Assembly: GCA_006844765.1 (NCBI GenBank)
Contig: SPJV01000078.1
Coordinates: 1-64,000 of the forward strand
DNA: 64,000 bases
Source: Alphaproteobacteria bacterium
GTDB lineage: Bacteria; Pseudomonadota; Alphaproteobacteria; UBA8366; Aestuariispiraceae
Direction: 5' to 3'
The notes under the pieces are model-generated. The model saw only the letters and a program-made list of their open reading frames with translations, made no database searches and had not been told where the DNA came from. The translations under genes and the position numbers were made by a program. Below, piece after piece: positions 17,356 to 24,667 of this stretch (its first letter is position 1; every line of letters starts with the position of its first letter).

Positions 17356-17660
17356 ACGCGCACTCCCTTCTCGCCACCCACCACAGTTCGCCTTACAAGA
17401 AGCCCAAGGATCGCATGGATTTCAGTGCCGCGCAAAACACCCGATGCTGGTTTTCAGCCTCGCAGCGCATTTCGCAAAAACCGGCTGAAAACCGCTGGCC
17501 TTTTCAATCGAATCGCGACACATTCCAAGCAGTTTAGGTGCGACTGTGGCGTTTCAATGCTATTTAAGTGATTGAAGCGGCCTATGGTAGCCCTTTGCGA
17601 TGGTCTTAATTCAGTCTTTGTACTCTACTCGTTACCCGCAAGGGCGAAGCCGGACAAGCG
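17356..17660. other. 305-bp divergent intergenic region, ftsE / zinc-ribbon gene
   Basis: No convincing gene. It must hold the promoters of leftward ftsE and of rightward 17661. It contains the inverted repeat listed at 17449-17493. Short open frames here have no coding character. I see no tRNA or recognisable riboswitch. Confidence 0.6.
17449..17493. repeat. 11-bp perfect inverted repeat upstream of ftsE
   Basis: GGTTTTCAGCC (17449-17459) and GGCTGAAAACC (17483-17493) are perfect inverted repeats with a 23-base loop. They lie about 95 bp upstream of the ftsE start and about 170 bp upstream of the zinc-ribbon gene. No T-run follows on either strand. A structured 5' leader or binding site is possible. 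Confidence 0.45.
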
Positions 17661-18647
17661 ATGATCCTTACCTGTCCCAACTGTGCAACAAAATTCAAGG
17701 TCAAAGCTGGCGCCATTCCGCCTGCAGGCCGCAAGGTGAAGTGCAAGAGCTGCGCGCATGTTTGGCATGCCATGCCGGAAGGTGATGATGGCGCCGTTGC
17801 CGCCCCCGCTGCGCAGCCTGCCCCTCAGCCAGCGCCCGCACCACCGCCACCGCCGCCGCCTCCAGCGGCAGAACCAGAGCCCGCACCAGCACCGGCCCCG
17901 CCGCCGATATCTGACGATGCGGATACATTCGCGGCCCCGCCGCCGCCAGTTCCGCAGGAACCTGGCCCGGAACCGGATATGGATGGTCCACCATTGGCCG
18001 CACCACCTTCCATGGATGCGCCCCCGATTCCGACAGAAGCCCAAATCAATGCGGCTCAACGCAAGCCGAGCGGCAAGCGGCGCTCTCCCATTATCGCTTG
18101 GATTGTGCTGCTGGTAATCATCACAAGCGCGACATTCGCAGCGTTCACATTCTCGCGGGATATCGTGCGCGCCTACCCACCAGCCAATAAAATCTTCTCC
18201 ATGGTTGGATTCCCGGTCGACCTGGTCGGATTCGGACTGACAATCCATGACCCGGAATGGATGAAAGTTGCCGGGAGCAAGTCCCTTCGAATCTACGGTG
18301 ATATCGAAAATACGATAGATGAGAAGGTCAAACTGCCGTTACTGCGCGGGGTTATCAATGATTCCGCCGGTGTTGAGATTCAGACCTGGTTCTTTGAGGC
18401 ACCGCAATCGGAGATTCTTCCGGGAGAGCGGGTAGAGTTTGAAACCATCGTTGAACCGAAAACCGGCGGCGCCGGGCTCGTCATCACCTTCGCCACTGCA
18501 GAGGAAGCCGCAAAAATGGATGGCGGGATGATGAGCGATGAGATGATGCATGACGAGGGGACCCATGATGGTGACTCTCATTCCGGTGATTCCCATTCCG
18601 GTGATTCCCATTCCGGCGACTCCCATAGTGATGCATCCCACAATTAA
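17661..18647 (+). CDS. MJ0042-type zinc-ribbon membrane protein with proline-rich linker
   Basis: Protein of 328 residues. An N-terminal zinc ribbon has ligands C5, C8, C28 and C31 (CPNC and CKSC), the MJ0042 finger. Residues 43-130 are a Pro/Ala-rich linker. One transmembrane helix spans about 143-164, followed by a DUF3426-like beta domain on the periplasmic side. The last 35 residues are Met/His/Asp-rich and end in four GDSHS repeats. Such proteins commonly neighbour ftsE in alphaproteobacteria. The function is not established; linking a cytoplasmic zinc or nucleic-acid-binding finger to the envelope is plausible. Confidence 0.8.
   Translation: MILTCPNCATKFKVKAGAIPPAGRKVKCKSCAHVWHAMPEGDDGAVAAPAAQPAPQPAPAPPPPPPPPAAEPEPAPAPAPPPISDDADTFAAPPPPVPQEPGPEPDMDGPPLAAPPSMDAPPIPTEAQINAAQRKPSGKRRSPIIAWIVLLVIITSATFAAFTFSRDIVRAYPPANKIFSMVGFPVDLVGFGLTIHDPEWMKVAGSKSLRIYGDIENTIDEKVKLPLLRGVINDSAGVEIQTWFFEAPQSEILPGERVEFETIVEPKTGGAGLVITFATAEEAAKMDGGMMSDEMMHDEGTHDGDSHSGDSHSGDSHSGDSHSDASHN
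18570..18629 (+). repeat. Four 15-bp tandem repeats coding for GDSHS
   Basis: In-frame units GGTGAxTCxCATTCC at 18570, 18585, 18600 and 18615 encode GDSHS four times at the C-terminus of the zinc-ribbon protein. Units 2 and 3 are identical, the outer ones diverged by a few bases. The product is a His/Asp-rich tail that could bind metal. Confidence 0.85.
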
Positions 18648-18746
18648 CCGCTGACCTGCCGAGGATTTGCCGCTAAGCTCCCCCTCCAGGGACAAAGGAC
18701 ACGCTGGAATACCAGTGGCCATAACGGATGGGGCTTAGATTTTCCG

Positions 18747-19082
18747 ATGAATTGGACCGAAAACGATACCGACACCGGACGTATTGCATCGCCGTCCGGC
18801 GACATTGACCACACCAGCGCGGACGCTTTCAAACAAAAGCTCTTGCCGGCTCTCAGTGATGTTCCGAACAACAGATTTGTGCTGGATCTAAGTGCTGTCG
18901 CCTATATGTCGAGTGTTGGCCTGCGCGTCATCATGCTCGCTGTAAAACAGGCCAAAGCGGATGGGGTTAAGCTCGCGGTTTGCGGCTTGAATGAGACACT
19001 GGCAGAAATTTTCCAGATCACCCGCTTTGACAAAATCATCGCCATCCACCCGGATGCCGATGCAGCTCTGACGGCGGAATAG
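18747..19082 (+). CDS. STAS-domain anti-sigma factor antagonist (RsbV/SpoIIAA-like)
   Basis: Single STAS domain, 111 residues. The segment VLDLSAVAYMSSVGLRVIM matches the phosphorylation loop of SpoIIAA/RsbV (DLSxVxYMDSxGL); S56 aligns with the phosphorylated serine. In partner switching the unphosphorylated form binds an RsbW-like kinase. Here an RsbW-like kinase (23318) and an RsbU-like phosphatase (20088) are encoded within 5 kb, which gives all three classical parts. It sits 4 bp before the metallo-hydrolase gene and is probably co-transcribed with it. Confidence 0.9.
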   Translation: MNWTENDTDTGRIASPSGDIDHTSADAFKQKLLPALSDVPNNRFVLDLSAVAYMSSVGLRVIMLAVKQAKADGVKLAVCGLNETLAEIFQITRFDKIIAIHPDADAALTAE

Positions 19083-19086
19083 TATC

Positions 19087-20052
19087 ATGAAAACCAAGAT
19101 TTGGGGTTGCCGTGGCTCGCTGCCGACCGCGATAGAAGCCACTTCGGTTAAAACAAAGGTCTTTGATGCCCTGAAGGCGGCGAATGGCCGGAACTTCGCC
19201 GATGACACTGCGATTGAAGACTTTATGGGCACAGAGTTGGATTTCCCAACCGCCGGTACCTATGGCGGCAACTCATCCTGCGTGGAAATCAATACAGATG
19301 CTGAAGAATTCATGGTCTGCGATATGGGCTCCGGCCTTCGCGGCTTTGGGATCGACAGTCTGGGCCGCGTCGCCGCCGGTCACGAGCGCATCTATAACAT
19401 CTTTTTAAGCCACCCCCATTGGGACCACATCATGGGGTTTCCCTTTTTCGTGCCGGCTTTTGATCCAAGAAACACTATTCGTATTTACGGTGGGCACGAT
19501 GATATCGAATGGGTGTTGCGCCGACAGCAGCAAGACCCCTGTTTCCCGGTCCCTCTGGATTTCATGGGGGCAAAGCGGGAATTCATCCATATGGAGCCGG
19601 GCACCGACTATGAGGTTGCCGGGCACAAGGTCAGTCTGGTCGAGCAATACCACCACGGCACCTCTTACGGCTATCGCTTTGAGAAGGATGGTAAAACCGC
19701 CGTCTATTCCACCGACAGCGAGCATAAGCTGGAGGAGATGGATAAGGAGCAACGCTTTGTCGATTTCTTCGATCAGGCGGATGTGGTGATTTTTGACACG
19801 ATGTATTCCTTGGCTGACGCGATCTCTGTGAAAGAGGATTGGGGACATTCATCAAACGCCGTCGCTGTCGATCTATGCCACCTGGCAAAGGTGAAGCGGC
19901 TCTGCATGTTTCATCACGAGCCCGTCTATGACGACCGGACAATCTTCGAACTTCACAATGAAACAATCCGCTATGAAGAGCTGATGCGCCTGGATGATAC
20001 AGCGCCTCTCGAAGTGCTTTGCGCTTATGATGGTATGGAGATCGACCTCTGA
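19087..20052 (+). CDS. Metallo-beta-lactamase-fold hydrolase
   Basis: Cytoplasmic MBL-fold enzyme of 321 residues. The metal motif is LSHPHWDHIMGFPFF (HxHxDH); further likely ligands are the aspartate in YSTDSE and the histidine in FHHEP. The N-terminus KIWGCRGSLPT and TYGGNSSCVEI are typical of a subgroup found beside CHASE2-containing signalling proteins. Substrate could be a cyclic nucleotide, phosphodiester or other signal, but nothing in the sequence decides. It lies between the STAS gene and the CHASE2-PP2C gene, in what looks like one operon. Confidence 0.85.
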   Translation: MKTKIWGCRGSLPTAIEATSVKTKVFDALKAANGRNFADDTAIEDFMGTELDFPTAGTYGGNSSCVEINTDAEEFMVCDMGSGLRGFGIDSLGRVAAGHERIYNIFLSHPHWDHIMGFPFFVPAFDPRNTIRIYGGHDDIEWVLRRQQQDPCFPVPLDFMGAKREFIHMEPGTDYEVAGHKVSLVEQYHHGTSYGYRFEKDGKTAVYSTDSEHKLEEMDKEQRFVDFFDQADVVIFDTMYSLADAISVKEDWGHSSNAVAVDLCHLAKVKRLCMFHHEPVYDDRTIFELHNETIRYEELMRLDDTAPLEVLCAYDGMEIDL

Positions 20053-20087
20053 GCGCACAACAGGCACAGTCCGACGACACATCCAAT

Positions 20088-22160
20088 ATGACGCAACTCC
20101 CCGACACGGCCGTGCGGCGTGCCCGCCTGATCGGGATTGCTGCACTGATCGCCGTGGCTGCCTTATCCTCGCTTGGGCAGAACCGGGACGGCGGGCCCTT
20201 TGCGACTTTCGTGTTCGATCTCTACCAACTCCTGGCGCCCCGCGATCTTGTGAACCATCATGTCCGGATTGTCTCGATCGACGAGGCGTCGATTGCGGAG
20301 GTTGGCCCCTGGCCCTGGCCGCGTCACTATCTTGCCGCGATGGTTGAAGCCGCCCATCGCCACGGCGCAACGGCTATCGGATTCGATATGGTCTTCCCGG
20401 AGGCCGACCGGCATGGCGCGACCCGCCTGCAGCAGATCTATGGACATTTGCCGGACGAGATCACGCAACATCTGGCGAAACTGCCCGAGCCCGATCACTA
20501 CTTCGCCCATCACCTGTCGCGGGCCGGCAGTGTCATGGGTCGGATCGGAACCGCGGCGGAAGGCAATGTTGAAGCGCCAGAGTCACTGCCGCTTAACGCC
20601 TGGATCGAAGGATCGCCGGAGGGACTGCGGCATTATGAGGGAGCCGTCGCCAATATTGAAGCGCTAGACAGTGTCGCCAAAGGCCATGGACTACTGAATG
20701 GCGCGCCCGATCCTGACGGCATCGTGCGCCGGGTGCCGCTGATGGGCAGTATTGCCGGGGAGCTCACGCCGGGCTTTGCGCTGGAACTGTTGAGGGTCTC
20801 TGAAGACATCGAAGATATCGAGCGGCTTTCAGGTGGTCGTGAAATCCGCATGGGCCCCTACACAATCCGCACGGATGATGACGCCGATATGCGTCTGCAC
20901 TTCGCGCCATTCACGGTCGATGATCATATTTCTGCAAGCGATTTACTGAATGATCGGGTAGACTCGGATGCCCTTTCCGGGCGGATAGTCATCGTCGCAG
21001 CAGGTGCTGTCGGCCTGGGCGATGTCGTAGCCACCCCGCAGGATGGGGAAGTCTTCGGTGTCGATCTCCATGCTCAAGCAATCTCTGCGATCAAGGAAGG
21101 GACGTGGTTGGAACGACCGGTCTGGGGTTTGACCGTAGAGTGGCTGTTGTTTGCAGCCCTGGGCCTTGCCGCCTTACTTACCGTCCCGGCCCTGCGCTTT
21201 GGGTTGTCAGGACCAATCGTCATTGGTGTTAGTTTCCTAGTCGTCGCTATATCCTGGCTGTTATTTCATGAAGCTCGGCTGCTGGTTGATCCGGCCCAAC
21301 CGCTCCTGGGATTGGGCAGCGCCTCACTTGCCCTATATACGACCATGTTCGTCGAGGCGGAACGGCATCAGCGAACCCTGCAAGCGGCCCTGACAGAAGC
21401 GCGGGTCGAGCAAGCTCGTATCTCAGGGGAATTGAGCGCAGCACGCGACATCCAGTTGGGTATCCTGCCCGATGCGACCAAGATCTCCAGCCTGCCGGAG
21501 GGGGTCGAGGCGGCTGCCCTCCTGGAGCCAGCACGAGAAATTGGTGGCGATCTTTATGATATCTTCATGCTCGATGAACGGCGCTTGTACTTCATGGTTG
21601 GCGACGTTACCGGCAAGGGCGTGCCGGCAGCACTGTTCATGTCGATTTCTAAAGTCCTGACCAAGAGTGCTGTTGTGCATGAGACGAAGACTCTCGCCGA
21701 TGCGATGATGCGGGCCAATAACGATATTTCGCGGGATAATCCTGCCGATCTGTTTGTCACGGCGCTGGCCGGTATTCTGGATTGTGAGACCGGTGAGCTG
21801 GTTCTGGTAAATGCCGGCCATGACGATCCGATCATTCTTGGCCGCGAAGCCGATCCCGTCGTCTTGAAATGCGATGGCGGCCCGCCACTCTGCGTCATGG
21901 ACGACTTCCCTTATGACACCGAACACTTCCAGCTCGCGCCGGGAGAGACGATGGTCATCATCACCGATGGCGTCACAGAGGCAAAGAATGCCGAAGGGGC
22001 CCTTTACGGGGGTGATCGGCTGTCCACGCTTTTGGAAGAAGCCGCCTCCGCCACACCGGGAGAGATCATCGACACGGTGAAGGCGTCAGTGCGGGTCTTT
22101 GAAGGGGATGCTATCGCGACAGATGATCTGACCGTCATGGCTATCACCCGTAAGGGCTAG
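20088..22160 (+). CDS. CHASE2-domain membrane sensor with PP2C/SpoIIE phosphatase output (RsbU-like)
   Basis: Protein of 690 residues. A first transmembrane helix (about 13-30) precedes a large periplasmic CHASE2 sensor domain (about 45-340, with IVSIDEASIAEVGPWPWPR and GHGLLN-DPDGIVRRVPL), then three transmembrane helices (about 345-415), a short coiled coil (430-455) and a cytoplasmic PP2C/SpoIIE serine phosphatase. The phosphatase keeps its metal aspartates: EIGGDLYD (484-491), GDVTGKG (505-511), ITDGVTEA (625-632) and DDLTV near 679. It should dephosphorylate the STAS antagonist encoded at 18747 in response to an envelope signal. The start ATG 20088 is 35 bp after the MBL gene. Confidence 0.92.
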   Translation: MTQLPDTAVRRARLIGIAALIAVAALSSLGQNRDGGPFATFVFDLYQLLAPRDLVNHHVRIVSIDEASIAEVGPWPWPRHYLAAMVEAAHRHGATAIGFDMVFPEADRHGATRLQQIYGHLPDEITQHLAKLPEPDHYFAHHLSRAGSVMGRIGTAAEGNVEAPESLPLNAWIEGSPEGLRHYEGAVANIEALDSVAKGHGLLNGAPDPDGIVRRVPLMGSIAGELTPGFALELLRVSEDIEDIERLSGGREIRMGPYTIRTDDDADMRLHFAPFTVDDHISASDLLNDRVDSDALSGRIVIVAAGAVGLGDVVATPQDGEVFGVDLHAQAISAIKEGTWLERPVWGLTVEWLLFAALGLAALLTVPALRFGLSGPIVIGVSFLVVAISWLLFHEARLLVDPAQPLLGLGSASLALYTTMFVEAERHQRTLQAALTEARVEQARISGELSAARDIQLGILPDATKISSLPEGVEAAALLEPAREIGGDLYDIFMLDERRLYFMVGDVTGKGVPAALFMSISKVLTKSAVVHETKTLADAMMRANNDISRDNPADLFVTALAGILDCETGELVLVNAGHDDPIILGREADPVVLKCDGGPPLCVMDDFPYDTEHFQLAPGETMVIITDGVTEAKNAEGALYGGDRLSTLLEEAASATPGEIIDTVKASVRVFEGDAIATDDLTVMAITRKG

Positions 22161-22209
22161 ATCACCTCACAGCTGATAAGCCCATGGACCATGCTATCCC
22201 CTACGACGC

Positions 22210-22806
22210 TTAGCGGACCGTGACAACAACCCGCCGGTTGCGGGGTTCATCAACGCTATCTGCCGTCTCAACGACCAGCTCGCGCTCCCCGCGCCCGGCG
22301 GTCACAATCAAATCCTCGCTTAGCCCGACACGGACAAGCATCGCGGCCACCTCTTCCGCGCGACGGATGGAAAGCGCATCATTATCCTCTGCCTTCCCGA
22401 CCGTGTCTGTGTGGCCTGTGACCTGAACCTCAGCCCCCGAGCGCTCATTCACTTCCGCAAGTAAGGTTGCCAATTCAAGGCGGGAGGCATCCGTTACCTC
22501 AGCCGTGCCTTCCTTGAAATACAGCGTGTAAAGGCTTGGCGCCTTGGGCAGCCCTTCAATCAGCCCGCCATAGCGTTCGCCCACAGCCTCTGCCCCCAAA
22601 GTCGCCGTCTTTACAGATCCGCCACCAAGTTTCGCCTCGGTATTGGATTCGGAAATCACTGCCTGTTCCGCACCACTTTCCGCATCCAGAACAGCCACCG
22701 CACCGGAAGAACTGCCATCCGGGTTCGGCAACAGGACCACCCGATCCTGCGCGCAAGCCGCAAGACCAATTCCGGTAACGACAATCAGAAGAAGACGCGC
22801 GATCAC
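22210..22806 (-). CDS. OmpA-family lipoprotein, FecR-linked (copy 1)
   Basis: Lipoprotein of 198 residues. A signal peptide ends in the lipobox LAAC, and a C-terminal OmpA-like peptidoglycan-binding domain shows VQVTGHTDTVG and LSIRRAEEVAAML and ends DEPRNRRVVVTV. Between them, right after the lipid cysteine, is VVLLPNPDGSSSGAVAVL, a motif shared with the second copy at 55681. The start is GTG at 22806, overlapping the FecR gene stop by 4 bp. It probably tethers an envelope complex to peptidoglycan. It is convergent with the CHASE2-PP2C gene. Confidence 0.9.
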   Translation of the reverse strand: MIARLLLIVVTGIGLAACAQDRVVLLPNPDGSSSGAVAVLDAESGAEQAVISESNTEAKLGGGSVKTATLGAEAVGERYGGLIEGLPKAPSLYTLYFKEGTAEVTDASRLELATLLAEVNERSGAEVQVTGHTDTVGKAEDNDALSIRRAEEVAAMLVRVGLSEDLIVTAGRGERELVVETADSVDEPRNRRVVVTVR

Positions 22807-23267
22807 TGTCCCACCTCCACAACAAAGCGGGTGCCGCGTACACCGAGGATCGAGGTTGGGGTGCGCACCTTCATCGCATCCGGTGTCTTCTTGGCGATCT
22901 GGCCCGAGATAATGGCAACAGTGCCGCTTTCGACACTGGTTTCGAAAACACCCTTATGGCTTGTGGTGTCGAATTCGAAACTGTCGAGAGAGATGCGGCT
23001 CTTTGGGCCAACCGAATAGCGGGAGTTATCCGCGAAGGTGACGGCAATGCGCCCCCCCGCTTCCGTCACCAGGACATCATGGGTCTCGATCGGCAATCCC
23101 GGTTCCGCCGAGATCCGCTCCCCCGCGCGTTCAACAAAAGCCGGACCTTTCGCTTTTTTGATTCGCCCGATATCCGCTGCAAATGCTGATGTTGTGATTG
23201 AACCCAACACCAAAAATGCCAGCACAAGCACGCGCAGAAAGGAGCGCGTCAAAATATCCGTCTTCAT
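22803..23267 (-). CDS. Secreted FecR-domain protein (copy 1)
   Basis: Protein of 154 residues with a signal peptide (FLRVLVLAFLVLGSITTSAFA) and then a FecR domain: GRIKKAKGPAFVERAGE, DVLVTEAGGRIAVTFADNSRYSVG and VRTPTSILGVRGTRFVV. It lacks the N-terminal anti-sigma domain and transmembrane helix of the iron-transport regulator FecR, so it is a periplasmic FecR-only protein. It is coupled to the OmpA lipoprotein gene and transcribed divergently, with only 50 bp between, from the RsbW-like kinase gene. Confidence 0.9.
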   Translation of the reverse strand: MKTDILTRSFLRVLVLAFLVLGSITTSAFAADIGRIKKAKGPAFVERAGERISAEPGLPIETHDVLVTEAGGRIAVTFADNSRYSVGPKSRISLDSFEFDTTSHKGVFETSVESGTVAIISGQIAKKTPDAMKVRTPTSILGVRGTRFVVEVGQ

Positions 23268-23317
23268 TTTAATCCTCCGGCTTCCCCCGCCCCTGGCTGT
23301 CGATTACTCTAGCATCT

Positions 23318-23761
23318 ATGACCGATGTACAGAAACCATTCTTCGAGCCTATCGAGACTTCCTTTTCCGCGGAAACGGCTGTGGAAGAAGCCGCAGACGC
23401 GTTTGCAAAAGAAACTACAGGCCATGCAGGTCTGGCTCAATTGGAAACAGATCGGCTGCGCCTGGTCATCGAAGAACTGGTGACAAACATCCGCACCCAT
23501 GGCCACCCCGCGCCGGGGAGCGAGATCACGCTAAAGGCTGAGCATAACGCTGACGGCCTGCTTCTAACGGTCAAGGATTGGGGAATCCCCTTCGATCCGC
23601 GCATAGATGCGCCTACAGATGACCGCGATGCGGACTTGGAAGACCGCGGCATAGGGGGCCTAGGCTGGCCCTTGATCCTGGAATTGGCGAAGATCGAGGA
23701 TTACCGGCGCAGTGAAGACGGTCAGAATATTCTGGTCCTGGCACTGCGGGGCACCGGCTAA
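23318..23761 (+). CDS. RsbW-like serine kinase/anti-sigma ATPase
   Basis: GHKL-fold ATPase of 147 residues. The N-box is IEELVTNIRTHGH, the G1 box DWGIPFDPR and the G2 box GIGGLGWPLI; there is no histidine-kinase dimerisation domain. This is the SpoIIAB/RsbW pattern of partner-switching kinases that phosphorylate a STAS antagonist and sequester a sigma factor or other target. The STAS partner is at 18747 and the phosphatase at 20088. No sigma factor gene is visible in the window, so the target is elsewhere or is not a sigma factor. Confidence 0.88.
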   Translation: MTDVQKPFFEPIETSFSAETAVEEAADAFAKETTGHAGLAQLETDRLRLVIEELVTNIRTHGHPAPGSEITLKAEHNADGLLLTVKDWGIPFDPRIDAPTDDRDADLEDRGIGGLGWPLILELAKIEDYRRSEDGQNILVLALRGTG

Positions 23762-23794
23762 AATATAGCGCGTTCACAAAACAGCTCAGAAGGC

Positions 23795-24664
23795 CTAACC
23801 GACAAGCCGGATTTCGGCTGTTTCCCGCACCGTGGTCCGATGCAACCGACGGCGAGTTCCCTGCAGGTCATAGGGTGTCCCGGCGTGGAGAACCCGGCGG
23901 TTATCCCATAACACCGCATCGCCTGCGTTCCACCCGTGGCGGTATCGATGCGCCGTCTGACAGGCATGTTCCGTCAGGTCCGCTATGAACCGTAGGGCCT
24001 CTTCAGCCTCCCAACCAACAATGCCGACGCTGACTTGATTCCCGAAATAAAGCGCCCGGCGCCCTGTCCTCGGATGGGCACGGACCAAGGGCCAGATCAC
24101 CGGGTTCTCAATCAGGTCTTCCGGATCCCCCCGATGAATTTTTTCATGTCCTTGGCGGCTGATATAAGCTCCCAGACCGGCGACGTCGTTAACCACTTCC
24201 AACCGATCACACAGTGCACGCTTTTCGGCCGGCAATGTCTCATAGGCCGTATACATACAGGCAAAAAGGGTATCACCCCCAACCGGCGGCACCTCCCGCG
24301 CCAATAAGAGAGAAGCACGAGCCGGCACCTCACGGTGAATATGATCCGTGTGCCATTCCAACTCGCCATCCGGATCGCTGGGAGAGAACGTCACCAGTTT
24401 CTCCCCGGTATTGCCAACGACGAAGATTTCCGGATGTCCCGGCAGCAGGGCATGGTCGAGCTCTACGAGCTCAAGCGGTCCAAATGCCGTGCTGAAGGCA
24501 ACTTGCTGCGCCGGCGTTACATCCCCTTGATCCGGGAAGATGAGAACGCCATGCGCTTCAAGTGCTGTTTCCAACGCCTCCAAAACCGGGCCCTCAGGTC
24601 TCTCAGCGAGTGAAACGCCGGTTACCCGCGCGCCAATAACTTCAGTTCCGGGCGCAACGTTCAT
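23795..24664 (-). CDS. TauD/TfdA-family 2-oxoglutarate dioxygenase
   Basis: Fe(II)/2-oxoglutarate dioxygenase of 289 residues. The iron ligands are H105-T-D107 and H260, in WHTDHIH and NRRVLHAG, and an arginine in RRRLHRT near 271-275 should hold 2-oxoglutarate. The N-terminal GARVTGVSL and LIFPDQ are family marks. Members remove sulfonate, phenoxy or other side groups; the substrate here cannot be told. It lies 3 bp after the propionyl-CoA synthetase gene on the same strand and is probably co-transcribed, an unusual pairing. Confidence 0.88.
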   Translation of the reverse strand: MNVAPGTEVIGARVTGVSLAERPEGPVLEALETALEAHGVLIFPDQGDVTPAQQVAFSTAFGPLELVELDHALLPGHPEIFVVGNTGEKLVTFSPSDPDGELEWHTDHIHREVPARASLLLAREVPPVGGDTLFACMYTAYETLPAEKRALCDRLEVVNDVAGLGAYISRQGHEKIHRGDPEDLIENPVIWPLVRAHPRTGRRALYFGNQVSVGIVGWEAEEALRFIADLTEHACQTAHRYRHGWNAGDAVLWDNRRVLHAGTPYDLQGTRRRLHRTTVRETAEIRLVG

Positions 24665-24667
24665 CGA

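Noticed and set aside
22803..23267. FecR as an iron-responsive anti-sigma regulator
   Set aside because: It has a signal peptide and only the periplasmic FecR domain; no anti-sigma domain, FecA receptor or FecI sigma gene is near.
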